In this document: piece after piece, positions 23,008-34,284 of the stretch
Numbering within the stretch: position 1 is the stretch's first letter
How the letters are laid out: each line of letters starts with the position of its first letter
Assembly (NCBI GenBank): GCA_013339895.1
Contig: JABACO010000003.1
Coordinates: forward strand, 15,478,634-15,542,633
Reading direction: 5' to 3'
DNA from: Ephydatia muelleri
Taxonomy: Eukaryota; Porifera; Demospongiae; Spongillida; Spongillidae
Length of the DNA stretch: 64,000 nt
The notes under the pieces: model-generated
What the model saw: only the letters and a program-made list of their open reading frames with translations
What the model was told of the DNA's origin: nothing
Database searches by the model: none
Position numbers and translations under genes: made by a program

Positions 23008-23245
23008 GGGACAGTTTCCGCGAAAATTGCCCCACGGTTAAAATGTTATAAAAATGCATCGCGTTTGAATCGCTATAACTTCCCAACGGATAACGCTATC
23101 GACTTCCTAATTTCAACACTTCATAGTACAATAGTATAGTATGAAGTGTTGAAAATAGGAAGTCGATAACCTTATCACGTTATAGCGATTCAAACGCGAT
23201 GCATTTTTGTAGCATTTTAACCGTGGGGCAATTTTTGTCCCATCT
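23008..23245. mobile_element. Large fold-back MITE
   Basis: Two arms of about 100-110 bp are reverse complements at roughly 85-90 percent. The left arm has GAAAATTGCCCCACGG, GCATCGCGTTTGAATCGC and TATCGACTTCCTA; the right arm has the complements in mirror order. They meet at a short centre near 23130. The left arm carries an extra GTTTCCGCG near its outer end. No coding capacity. A diverged half-copy follows at ~23510-23660. Confidence 0.85.
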
Positions 23246-23392
23246 GATATATATGTGTGCGTTATTTTCATTCATTCATACCACTTGATCAGTTTTTGCT
23301 GTTTGAATAAGTTTTGGGGACTGATATCTTTGTACATCTGTGATTGGATTTCTGTTCGCTGAAGTTGGGATTGGCATCACATTAATGCATTC

Positions 23393-24210
23393 CCCCCCCC
23401 CCCCCCCCCCCCGCCCCCGCCCCCATTAATACGAACATGCAAGGTCACATAACCACCAGTTGTTGCTGGTCATAACAATAAGTGGTCACTGTACAAATGA
23501 TATACATGGGTCAGTTTCCGAGAAAATGAAAAGTCGCTATATATATAAAAAATTCTAAAAATGCTTCACGTTTGAATCGCTAAAACTCCGTAATGGTTTA
23601 AGCTATCATGCATGCAACTTCCTCTTTTCTACACTTCATACTACACCATATACAACTCTTTGCTATTCAGATGAAAATGGCTAACACTTATACCCTAGGG
23701 GCTAACAGTACTCAAATAAGGTAACAGCCCTAATGGCTAACGGTTAACAGCTCTGCTAAGCTTAAAGCTTGTCGTTACGAACCTTCATGTAAGTATTGGG
23801 AAGCGCTCTCCCGTTGGCGAATACACGTACTGACGCTCTATCCACACCCATGCGGACACAGATCGGCACAGGCTGATGTTAATCGAAGGCTGTTTAGCTA
23901 GGTGAAGCCTACGTAGCTTGAAAAGTGCTGTCTGTAAAAGCTAACGAATCAACTTTTTCCTGCGTATAAGCATATCAAAATCGCTAAATCATCCGTGCCT
24001 ACGCGCTTCATTCATCGAGCTTCAGGTAGCCTAAACGAAGACTATTTAAAGAACAACTCACAAAGGCAGAGGGGGGGGGGGGTGGGGGTGGGGGTGGGGG
24101 GGGGGGGAGGGCGAGGGAATCCCTCAGTGTCGATGACGATGTCATATATATAATAATAACAGCCCTCGCAGTGTGCTAGGGTGGGTGGGTGGGTGGGTGT
24201 CCCTCTGCAG
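23393..24210. repeat. Low-complexity patches
   Basis: A C-run at ~23393-23412, a G-rich run at ~24069-24112 and (GGGT)n at ~24179-24200. No gene between 23665 and 25036; the promoter of the RING gene should lie just upstream of 25037. Confidence 0.7.
23510..23665 (+). repeat. Diverged half-copy of the 23.0-kb fold-back element
   Basis: Matches the left arm of the 23008-23245 element in order (GGTCAGTTTCCGAGAAAAT, CTTCACGTTTGAATCGCTA, ACTTCCTCTTTTCTACACTT) but lacks the second arm. Confidence 0.6.
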
Positions 24211-25036
24211 CTGGCAGTTGGGAATTGGGGGAAAGGCTATGGACATATTCACATTTGCCCGCCTAGTTACCCGGCTTGCCATTGGCTCATCAAAATCGAA
24301 GAGCAGCCTTGCTTCAGCAGGTCCCCTGTGACTCTCGTAGCTAAACTATTTTAACTGCAATAACAGGTGCATTTATTCACCATTATTATCAATTCTTATC
24401 AATCATACGCAGTACTTATTAATAATTCTGGCATGGTATTATACAATGACATATACTTTATGAATAAATAATGCACCGGTAGAGATTAATTTTTTGTCTT
24501 GAATCAGTTGAATGGTTCATGGAATAATTTTACGAAGTTCACATATTATAATCTGACCGATTTATTGTACATAGTAAACGTGTTTAAAATTCAATTTGAA
24601 ATAAATCGCAAGATGACCGCCGATGTACAAGCTGTACGGGCGATTTCTGGATATGATTGTCACCATTGATGTGATCCAATTAGATTGTCATTATTGTAAA
24701 AGCTTTACAGTCTTGTGGCAAACAGCAAACCTATAGCATAAAGTGTATCCGCTACCCGTCTATTGGTCCATGACGTGATTGCCTTGTGTTGGTTCGGATG
24801 CAGATTGGTAAAACGAAGTCTTTGGGATCGATGCGCAACAATCTTGTGGGAATGTATAAAGACTGAATAGTTACATGTTTCAACGTTTGGAATGCAACTC
24901 TTTGAGGTTTCTATTTAATTGGGAGCACGATTTCGTGCGCCGCTTTCTCCTAGACCATTATACGATAATGCTTTACGTCATAGTACGTCACGACATGTGG
25001 GCGGGGTTCGAGTGTGCACAAACATTACGTCATTTT

Positions 25037-25996
25037 ATGGCCCATTATGCAGTCGGGCTGTGTCCCTTGCTGCTCATACTACGCGCACTGGTACGGGAAG
25101 GATGCGCCACCAGTGTCACTTTGGAAGTCCGCCTCTACTCCAACGAGAGCGATGGGTCTTTCAGTGTCTTGGAAGAGTTCAGTTACGACTGGCCCTTCAC
25201 GAAGACTTCCTCCAATTTCCCCTCTGGTGGAGTGGAGGGTTACGTGTTCAATCTCGACGACGCGAGCGACCCGAAGGAGCCGCCCTTCTCGCCCAATTCC
25301 ACCTGGATGGCCCTGGTACGCGGATCATCGGATACGCTCGGGGAACTTATAGACGTTGCCCGCACTTTCGGCTACTCCGCCATACTTGCCTATACCATAA
25401 ACGGAAGCTCCCTCGCGATCGATGACCGTGTTAGCGGGACCCAGTTTCCTGTCGTGCTGGTCAATTCAGATGCCGCTGACTACATCATTTCACTAACCTC
25501 GTCCCCTTTCTTGACGGTGTACGCGGAGGTTAGTATAGCATCCGACTTGGCCATCGTGCTTGGCTTGGTCTCACTGTCGCTTACCATCTGTATCCTCGCG
25601 TGCACATACTGTTTCTGTCGCTGGCAATGTGTCTCCTACTACGAAGCTCAAATGCAAGGAGACATGGAGTTCTATCAGGGCCTCATTTGGGAGATGGAAG
25701 CCAGGGAACAGGCAGCTCAAGCAGAAAGCGCCGAGGTCATTGCTGCTAGGTTGAAAGAAGAAGCAAAGACCGAGTTCTCAAGACTACCTGAAGTGGCATA
25801 TGATCTTGCCACCCTCGGGAACGAGCCCAACTGTCCAGTATGCTATGCTGATTTTGAGGGCGGAACGCTTGTCAAGATCCTCCCATGTGGCCACTTCTTT
25901 CATTCAGACTGCATTGGTGCGTGGCTGGTCGAAAAGCATTTGAACTGCCCCGTGTGCAGGCAAGATATTGTCAAGCAGGAAACTACATGTTTGTAG
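25037..25996 (+). CDS. PA-TM-RING E3 ubiquitin ligase
   Basis: The frame is open from 24875, but the Met at 25037 is preferred: it gives 319 residues starting with a clear signal peptide (MAHYAVGLCPLLLILRAL). Order: signal peptide; lumenal protease-associated-like domain (~residues 25-180, with YVFNLDDASD, TWMALVRGSSDTL, FPVVLVNSDAADYI); transmembrane helix (LAIVLGLVSLSLTICILAC); coiled, Glu/Ala-rich linker; RING-H2 finger near the C-terminus (CPVC ... CGHFFHSDC ... CPVC). Such proteins sit in endosomal or Golgi membranes, bind cargo with the PA domain and pass ubiquitin from an E2 to targets. The gene is uninterrupted. A paralogue lies on the other strand at 34.3 kb. Confidence 0.88.
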   Translation: MAHYAVGLCPLLLILRALVREGCATSVTLEVRLYSNESDGSFSVLEEFSYDWPFTKTSSNFPSGGVEGYVFNLDDASDPKEPPFSPNSTWMALVRGSSDTLGELIDVARTFGYSAILAYTINGSSLAIDDRVSGTQFPVVLVNSDAADYIISLTSSPFLTVYAEVSIASDLAIVLGLVSLSLTICILACTYCFCRWQCVSYYEAQMQGDMEFYQGLIWEMEAREQAAQAESAEVIAARLKEEAKTEFSRLPEVAYDLATLGNEPNCPVCYADFEGGTLVKILPCGHFFHSDCIGAWLVEKHLNCPVCRQDIVKQETTCL

Positions 25997-27148
25997 TGAC
26001 AATCACAGCAGGGTCAGCTCGAATGGCTATGGACTCCTATCAAAAGGCTTGTACTCTGCATGTGTTACTGGCAATACGTGTCAGTCAGTAGAGTAATGTG
26101 TCACTTAGACATTTTGTACCTTTTATGTTGGAGTGACGACACCACTGATGTTTGAAATACATGTGGCCTATATATTCAAACTGTGTGTCTTATGTAGTAA
26201 AATATACTGTTACAATGAGTGTTTAAAGCGATCTTTACTTGGACTGATATATGTGCAACGTTACGTAACCTTGCAACCAATCCAGACAGGCAATTTGCAT
26301 GGGTGTTGGCCTGAGTAGCCAGGCAGAGACGAACCTGGGTGTGGGTCAGAGGTACGGTGGCCCTCTATCTTGAGCCTGTCTGATCTCAGTAAAAATATGG
26401 TACATGCAAGGGAGAGCTTTTTAAACCCCATCCTTTATGCTAACTGCCAGGCCAGGCTGCTATCTGCCACACCCCACATAGGCTTTAGGCACTCACAGCA
26501 CACACATACATATGCAGTTATATTCAGCCCATAGGCCACTTACAGTGTCCAAATCTGAAAACTGATCACAATTCCTCCGATGGCATTTAGATTCATTCCA
26601 TCAGTGAAGACGCTCCGTATAAGTTCCAAACCTGATTTTGTATCCCACACTTATATATATGTTTATACGACATACATGTAGGTACCTTTCCTTTTATCCA
26701 GAATACCAACTGGTAAAGATGATGCATAATTAGCAACGGCTTCACTGTAGTACTTGGAATGAGAGCAACAGCTCAAAATTTCCTCTGTGACTACAATATA
26801 TTTGTCTGCATGGAGTTGTTAGATATGACGATTTGACCCGTCTTTACAAAGTCCACAACTGTCTGGAAATGAATTTGAACCTTTTAGCTATCTGCTGGAT
26901 GGCATTATCCTCAGCCCAGCTCAATTTCATTCACCTTTTAGTACAAGGGCGTTTGAGACGGCTTGTTGAAGAGGATTACTCCCAAACTGCATGTAGAGAA
27001 ATGAGCGGTCACCAAAGTTGTTTAAGTTACATGTTTCTGAGATTCCATCACATGATTTCTGTTGTGCATATTTAGAAAGACAAAAGAATGAATTTTTTTG
27101 TGAATTATCCAAGATCCGTTTTTATAAAATATTCAACAATACGGGCTA
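25997..27148. other. No gene recognised
   Basis: 3' flank of the RING gene and AT-rich DNA; scattered short frames without motifs. Confidence 0.5.
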
Positions 27149-27442
27149 CTAATTATCTACAGCAAAAACCTGTACTTGATAATTACTAAGCTGATACTTC
27201 ACTTGCAGCAACGGAATCTTGTTGCTCAGTATCCCTGTCTTAGATTCTAAAAAGATAATACCCCCTTTGTATTGATAGTTTTGGTTCCTGGAGGCAAAAT
27301 AGTGCTTTCCGTAGACAAGTACTTTTTCTGACCCAATTACCGTATTCCACCAGCTATAATCTTGACTCGTGATGGTTTTCACTTGCGGCAACAGATTCTG
27401 GTCCATTATACACCAAAGTGTTTTACTGTGGTGGAAACACAT
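27149..27442 (-). CDS. Hypothetical protein or exon
   Basis: A 97-codon frame ending in TAA. Aromatic-rich, with the stretches WWNTVIGSEKVLVYGKHYF and GGIIFLESKTGILSNK. No family recognised. Together with 27994-28347 on the same strand it could belong to one spliced gene, but no join was established. Confidence 0.25.
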   Translation of the reverse strand: MCFHHSKTLWCIMDQNLLPQVKTITSQDYSWWNTVIGSEKVLVYGKHYFASRNQNYQYKGGIIFLESKTGILSNKIPLLQVKYQLSNYQVQVFAVDN

Positions 27443-27774
27443 TTTTTACCATAAACCTGTCGGTTCCTGGAGGACTTATTATAGAATGCTCATTGGTGCT
27501 CATGATTCAATGATTAGTATTAAAAATGGCGGAAATGCCATAGTCTTGTAACACCCTCCCTCGTTCCCCGGCTCCATTTGGAAAAATTTATAAGCATCAT
27601 GAATTGCATAATAACAATTCAAGCTCACTTTATAAATATTTATAACTAACACCTCAAGTCACTTTTTCATATACAAGGTTAGTTACTGTAGTACGTATTA
27701 CACTCTGTGTGTGTACCGATTACGCTTGCGTTTATGCATGTATGCCTATAGACCTTATTCGACCGCAATATGAA

Positions 27775-27860
27775 TATACCGGGTGTCCACGAAAGAACGC
27801 AATGCTTTTGAACGGGAATAACATTTGATAGATTGCGTTCTTTCGTGGACACCCGGTATA
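27775..27860. mobile_element. Miniature fold-back element, perfect 29-bp arms
   Basis: Positions 27775-27803 and 27832-27860 are exact reverse complements (outer end TATACCGGGTGTCCACGAAA) with a 28-bp loop. The outermost TATA may be a target duplication. As RNA it would form a long hairpin. Confidence 0.85.
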
Positions 27861-27993
27861 TATATGTCACACGCTCGTCCAATATTAGTTCAATTACATC
27901 ACGTGACACGTCCAATATTGGTTCATTTACGAGTTCTCTAAAGGTGAGTGAGTTCAGAAACTATCAGCGATCACTTTTCAATGCCAAAAACTT

Positions 27994-28347
27994 TCATGCA
28001 AGGTTGGTTCTGTTTTTTTCTATTGATCTGGTGATCCGAGTGGTACGAGGTATTAGTTTGCCGTCCCTGTATTGAAAACAAACTTGTAATCCATCTGGCC
28101 CTCTGTGAAAAGGGGAAAAAGGAACACCAGCGACATAAATAAGCTCTCTATCATACCGTGGGTGTAATAGGACTGATTTGACTTCACCTCGTTTTTTGTC
28201 ATTTATAACATAATCAAGACAAGGTAATTTAATGACTTCTACTGTGAGCCATATTGTGTAAAGATAGAACACGAAACGGTAGCGCCAAGCAGAATCCACG
28301 TATAGTGGTGTCTGTTGGGTGTATTGAGATATAAAGCATGTTAACAC
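27994..28347 (-). CDS. Hypothetical protein
   Basis: A 117-codon frame ending in TAG. Hydrophobic/aromatic N-terminal half (WRYRFVFYLYTIWLTVEVI) and a basic C-terminal half (VKSVLLHPRYDRELIYVAGV, GKLIPRTTRITRSIEK). The composition looks coding, but no family is recognised and no splice context is clear. Confidence 0.3.
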   Translation of the reverse strand: MLTCFISQYTQQTPLYVDSAWRYRFVFYLYTIWLTVEVIKLPCLDYVINDKKRGEVKSVLLHPRYDRELIYVAGVPFSPFHRGPDGLQVCFQYRDGKLIPRTTRITRSIEKNRTNLA

Positions 28348-28778
28348 GGTGTAGCGTTGTTGAGATTCTGCGCCTCAATTGCGGAGTTTGAGCTGTCATG
28401 ATTTACACAGCCCTTGTGATATGCCTCGAAGAAAACACTTTGTGGGCCGGCCAAACATGTCTTGAAGTACTGTATAGGTCTGTGGTTACCCCTAGCATAC
28501 CAAGCTTCTCTTCATAGCGTAACTTTCCCACCGTATCAAGCTGCTTAAAGCAGGAGTTGCCGTATAAAAGGAGCTTGGATCCAAAAATTTCAACCGGCCG
28601 TGCGGCTGTTTTAGATTAAAAATGGTGGCTTCATATACATAGAGCTAGAGGCTTGGCAACAACAGTTACAGCGTACAAGTTCAAGCACGCATGCATGTTT
28701 TGAATGCCATTTCATGCAACAATACCATTTCTGAAGTTAATAACACTAAGTTAACAAACTGGATCACATGTTCGTATA

Positions 28779-31329
28779 ATGGCGACCTCTTCACCAGAAG
28801 ATACGTACTCTAGGTTTAGACTGCATCTGCAAGGGTCCTTTTCCTCTTGAGAGGAAAAGGAAATTTTTCTGAGTAGATTTGAGGCAGCGAAGCAACTACT
28901 TGCACCCGGTTGCAAGCGGAACGCTACTATCAGCGTGTTGAATACTTTGCTGGACCGTGTATTGACACAACCCGAGAATGTCCAGGCCTCAAGTAGCAGA
29001 ACATTCTTTTCTAGGAATGAAATGATGTTGGATTCAGCAGGTTAGTTGGATGGATATATACATGTACGTTCGGTTATACAAAATTTGGTTTACTAACTTA
29101 CTAAGGGATCTATACGGGAGACGAAGACGCCAGTGACCAAGACCTCTTTGTGGTCGAGCGTAAGACCTTCAAGAGTCTTTGTTCGGGCCTTGTCCAGCAG
29201 TGTGGCTGTCTCTCCAACCCATCTTGGACTATAGCTTCTTTCATAAAGGTATGAGTACCGTAAGTAATTCTCTGTATAAAACTCATTTACTACTCACTTA
29301 GAAGGGACATGTAGCTAGGGTCCAGTTTGTTTGCCCACACTGCAAGCAGTCACGTGTCTGGGCTAGTTCCAGAGTGCTGTCTCGTCATTACCTTGCTAAT
29401 CAGAAGTAAGAGTACCATTTGGATTTAGTAGTATCAATGTAAACGTGATTCTTTTTGCAGACTGGTCCATGCTTTCACCTGTGCTGGCATGTTGCCTCGC
29501 CAGTACATGAATTTCTATTTATTTGCTGGTATGGGTGTAGTGAAGCAGAAAAACATCAGTTCAGGTGGGTGCTGAGATGATCGATTTATTTTATTTTACA
29601 TCCTGTTCTAATCCATGTTCATTCAGTTTATCAGAACAAACTGTACCAGCAAGTGGTGGCAGATGTAGCAGAGGAGTCTATGAAAGCTGCTGTTGAACGT
29701 GTGAAGGAAAGCCCTCACCGTGCTACAAGTGGAGAGGTTAGAGTGCCACATAAAAAAAAAGTGTATCAATATATTTACTATATAGTGGGTTATAACTGAT
29801 GCACGTCACGATTCTACGTCAAATGCATACCACTCAACGGTACCTTGTCTGGCTGGAAGGTATGCACATAAGTTCTAAATGCCCATGTTTATCAGCGTAT
29901 TGTCCATTTCAGTACACATAGGATTGTTGGGAATTTCCACTCTTTCCAGACAGCAGCACAGAGTTGCTCAGACCAGGGGGGTGGCATGCATAAGATAGTC
30001 TTGCCTCAAGTTATTGCCCGAGGTTTGCTCTTGTGTCCCAACATTTTACAATTTCACATTTTCTTTCTAACAAAGGGTTAAACATCACAAAGGTAGCCCA
30101 TGACTCAGGCTACTATAAAGCTGTATGTACGACAACTCGGGATGGTCAATTCCTACGACCCTTGGCATGGTAAGGTATCTATTGGTTTTCAGTGGTGAAT
30201 TGATTGGAGTTATTGCAGGCACTAAGAATGTGGGGAAGCAGTTGCGTCATATCTGTGCCGGTACAGGGATAGGACGTGGTTCACTGAACTTTCTGATAAG
30301 GGTATGTACTTTCTGGACATATTGATTAAAAATGAAATATCTGACTGACTATTCAGCAAGGTGCACCAAGGTGCACTTGTATTGGTGCATGAGGAACTGT
30401 GGTGGCAACCCTGTCCGTCTACGTGCAATGATCATGAACATCAGCAAGCACTTTCAGGTTTGTATTTACATAGTGGGTGGGTGTGTATGTGTGTATGTTC
30501 TGTGTATGTGATGTGAATGTGTGTGATTGTGTGTCTTTTATGTGCATTAGTGCATTCCATACGTGATATGCATCCCTGTCTGTGATTCAGGGTGATCACC
30601 AAAGTTGCTATTCTGAGAGTCCCTGTCAACAGCCAGGTTACGTTCCACAAAGGAAGCCTCTCACTATGCCGGCAGCCATTAGTGCATATGAGGCTGCACT
30701 ACGAAATACCCTCATCTACAAAAACGCTGATTCGTGCCATCTGGTATACATGTAACATGAACAACATATTATGTGAATGTACATATTTGTGTTCTTCCAG
30801 TGTCGGGACACCTACTGAATTGAGTCATTTAACCATCAGCTGCTCACCTACCTCCCAAAGAGAATTCTCATCCACACCAAGACATTTGAAATGCGTATAA
30901 ACTTGGCTGTGATGGATTGGGTGAGTGCTCTACTTGTTCTGTATGTGTTATGAGATTATGCATCCACATCGATCAGAATGAAAACTGTCAAAGGATGGCA
31001 ACAAGTCACCACGAATACACAGATGTTCGCCGACCAGACCATCACTCCACATACAATGTGTTGGTCAAGAAAACATATCGTTTTGTACAGAACATCTGGA
31101 GTATGTACGTTCTCAGGAACATCACGTCTCAACAGTAAGTGACGATCAGTGATGCCTAATAATTGTTGTAAGACAAGTACTTTTTAGGATACTTCAGGAT
31201 GATGAAGATGATGATGATATGGTGTTGCCAGATGATGCAGCTATGTATGATGGAGACTATGTGGACAGTGAGGATGATGACTATGTTTGTTCAGAGGATG
31301 GTGGGGATGACGAGGAAGAAGATAACTGA
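28779..31329 (+). pseudogene. Fourteen-exon transposase-like gene (DARHDST/ESFNH family), recently broken
   Basis: Exons with good GT/AG ends: 28779-29040, 29106-29248, 29302-29405, 29461-29564, 29627-29736, 29786-29859, 29913-30022, ~30076-30169, 30219-30301, 30357-30457, 30591-30743, 30801-30920, 30977-31134, 31188-31329. Order: MATSSPEDTYSRFRLHLQG; Cys pair VCPHCKQSR; LVHAFTCAGMLPRQ; ITDARHDSTSNAYHSTVPCL; ITKVAHDS; SYDPWHG joining TKNVGKQLRHICAG; VHLYWCMRNCGGNPVRLRAM; IESFNHQLLTYLPKRILIH; DVRRPDHHSTYNVLVKKTYR; then an acidic tail to the stop. I remember this family as repeated and uncharacterised in cnidarians, fish and sponges. DARHD, AHD and ESFNH could be a D-D-E nuclease triad (inference). 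Breaks: TGA 28848-28850, TGA 30816-30818 just before ESFNH, and frameshifts near 29932, 29990, 30120 and 30280. Confidence 0.65.
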
Positions 31330-32149
31330 AGTTCTGTGGCTGTAGGTGATTTCCTATATTTACATAATTTTTATGCCCAGATGTCTTTTGTCAGCCACAG
31401 GTCTCATTTTATGAATTGATATCCCTGTCTTTATCTCAAAACAGTTCTTTTTAGAACTACCAGTACGAACAACAGATTTACTTTGTCAGATCTGCATCTG
31501 ACAGCCAATGATGTATGTACATTATGAAAGCAAATCAATTTCGTCTCATTTTCCTTGCAGATCTTGAACCGTGGCTGCAGCTGGCACTTGATGGACTTGT
31601 GTGACTACTAAACTACATGTACATCCTACCACGTTGTGGTGGTCCATGACCTGCCTGAGGACAACCCCAAAGCCTGCACATAGACACTTGGAACTTGGTG
31701 AAATGTGTGTCTTGAATGGACTGGAGGCTACTAGTGATGCCCTTTGTAAGCCTAAACATGGGATTGATAAGGCTTGGCAAAGTCGTATCTCTCATCTGCA
31801 TGAAATAATGTAGGAAAGCATATGTACATGTTTTCTATATTGATTGAGCTATTCCAGCTAAAACAGTATTGGAAATCATTCAGTTCATTCATTTCCACAA
31901 CTTTCCCATAGCATGGATGAATGCCCCCTCGTGCTATCTGTGCATAATGGGATAATCAAATGAACAGGCAGCAATATGAATACGCACACATTCATGAGTC
32001 AGGTACTGGTCAGCAACACATACAATACTAAATAACTTGTTACAAAAATGATGATCTGTAGTTAGTGTAAGGAATGCCCACTGGATTTGGATACCTGCTT
32101 CTGATTTCCTATGTAGCAAAGAGATTATAAGTACACTTTCTAATACGAA
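31330..32149. other. No clear gene
   Basis: 3' flank of the pseudogene. The stretch ~31578-31690 resembles ~32555-32680 (both carry GGCTGGCACTTGA, then TTGTGRTGGTCYATGAC), suggesting an old tandem duplication. Confidence 0.4.
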
Positions 32150-32343
32150 GGTTGGATCATTCACATTTTGTACACATTTTGGCATTATCTCTCTTCTGTC
32201 CAATGGGTGCGTCACCAATCCCTTCCTCGCCAGGTATGTTGGGTGGTCCCACAACCCCAGGTCTTTCAAAAGCTTCCAGAATTGCTGGTAAAGTTTGTAC
32301 CGCTTTCTGTCATTGGCTAAGGATGGGACAGCTCTCCCAGTGA
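32150..32343 (-). pseudogene. Fragment of a transposon-associated protein
   Basis: A frame reading RYKLYQQFWKLLKDLGLWDH then RKGLVTHPLDRREIMPKCVQ. The Tyr-rich start followed by RREIMP.CV is a pattern I associate with a C-terminal domain found in many repeated genes of corals and sponges (related to the P2X7 intracellular-domain type). Only ~65 residues survive here. It may be the second gene of the 28.8-31.3 kb element, on the opposite strand. Identification is tentative. Confidence 0.35.
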
Positions 32344-32349
32344 GGAACA

Positions 32350-34284
32350 CAGGTGGCCGACGGATTATACAAGGCCAAAACAGCTAGGCAGTGTGGACAA
32401 CAAGGTTCATTTGGAGTGCCATTCAGCACTGGTGGGTCTCCTCCTGATGGGATATTGTTGCTATGACAACCAAGCAATTAACCTCGTGGGCACTGCACTG
32501 TATAAGTTTCTGAACTGGCTAGCATTTGTAACATCTTGGAGCCCTGTACAACTGGAGTTGGTGGCTGGCACTTGACAGGTATCTTGGCATGTTATTTCTA
32601 TGCATACATTATCCACCCCTCCTGTGTTGTGATGGTCTATGACTTGTCTTACAGTTAGGTCAGCCACAAATGTCGCAGGCAGGCATCCATGGCCAGTGGT
32701 ACATTCAACCACAACCTTGCATAAATGAGTGTGTAGGAATGTGGGTGATCACTGGTACAATTGAACTACAGATGAGTAGGAATGTGGCTGATTCTGGCTT
32801 GTGTATGAGTATACTGGCTTGTTAACTAATTGCATTGCTCTATATTACCTGTGTTAATTATTTGACTAATTCGTTTTGCTGAATCATGTGCCTGACAACA
32901 TATAACCTTACCTTTATTCTAGGAACGGCGCTAGGTTCGGAAGACATATTTCGCAGAAATTTCAGCACGTGGAGATGTGGTTTTTGATTTCCAGTAAATG
33001 AGACAGCTGGAATCAGGGCTTTCAAAAGTTTTCTCCTGTTTTGTTTGCTCACGCAAATGCTCATATTTTGTTTGCTCACGCAAATGCTCATGCAGCCACG
33101 CTCACCTTTGAAACTCACGTAAAGCCTCGCAGAGCTTGTAACAGCTATCAATGCATATTAAAGAAAATCAGTTCTGACAAGTAATGGCAAGCATTCATGC
33201 ACTTACGAACTGCCTATGAAAAGGGGTACAATTTACAATAGGATCTAAGACCAACAGCACAGAGTCGAGTCCGAAAAACTCCTATGTTACAATGTCTTGA
33301 GGCAAGGATTTCGTGACAGGAATTACACGATCAGCGAAAATTGGGAACGGAATTCATTATGAGGTAGCAACTCGATTGTAGAACACAGGAATGACCACGA
33401 ATGTATATAAGTATTATCATGTGCTATATAGAATGTCCATAATATGGTTAATCTATGACAGTTTCGTCTACTAGGCGGATAGGACGTACTTATCCGCCTT
33501 GTAGACAAACTGGACCCAGGTTAACAAGACAGGGGGGCTATACTTGCACGTGTATATATGACTCGAGTTAAGTGTCACTGAATCCGTTCAATACATTGAC
33601 TGTCTTTAATTTGTGAAGCCACAGGTTCCAAACTTGAGTACTGTTCTCCAAGATGTGGTAGCATGCATAAGCACAAGGATCGAGCTCCAGAAGTCAAGCA
33701 CACACCAAGCTCTCTTCTTGATGATGCAAATTGTAAGGAAATTCCAGAGTGAGCACGTGCAGAGTGAGCACACTAGCCGGTTTGAGAACCAAAAAATATA
33801 ACAGAACGCAGCGACAGTAAGTTGCCAAGTCTGTGACCAGGAACAAAAATATTTCAAGTGGATAATTTGATGATCTTACGTAAGCAAGACACAGCTTGAT
33901 GTTCACTTGGCATGCGGGACTTTTTCCTATCATTACAGTGGCATAATTTAAATATGTGGAATGTTGCTGATGCCAGCAGCTAGCAAGGATGTTCTCGTGG
34001 CAAGACAGAGTTGGTTCCTTATAAACAAATCATTAACCAATGGATAGTGAAGGACAAATTGAATACCACACCCTGTTTGGATCATCTTTAATTATATAAT
34101 GCAACATTCATGCAAGGATATGTTTATAATTTAATACAAACTCGAAAAGAGCATGCACATTCGAAAATTAGTGTATAATTGAAACACTGAAGCCACGTAA
34201 ACTTGATGATCTTGTATCAAATAGCAATCACCACCCATCTAATTAGTACATAAACAGACATACCACAGATATAATTTCAATACG
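32350..34284. other. No gene recognised
   Basis: Contains a 27-bp tandem duplication at ~33040-33093 (TTTTGTTTGCTCACGCAAAT core) and the hairpin at 33459-33512; no supportable exon. Confidence 0.5.
33459..33512. repeat. Short inverted repeat / hairpin
   Basis: CAGTTTCGTCTACTAGGCGG (33459 on) is mirrored by CCGCCTTGTAGACAAACTG (to 33512) with one mismatch and one indel around a 9-bp centre. Confidence 0.7.
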
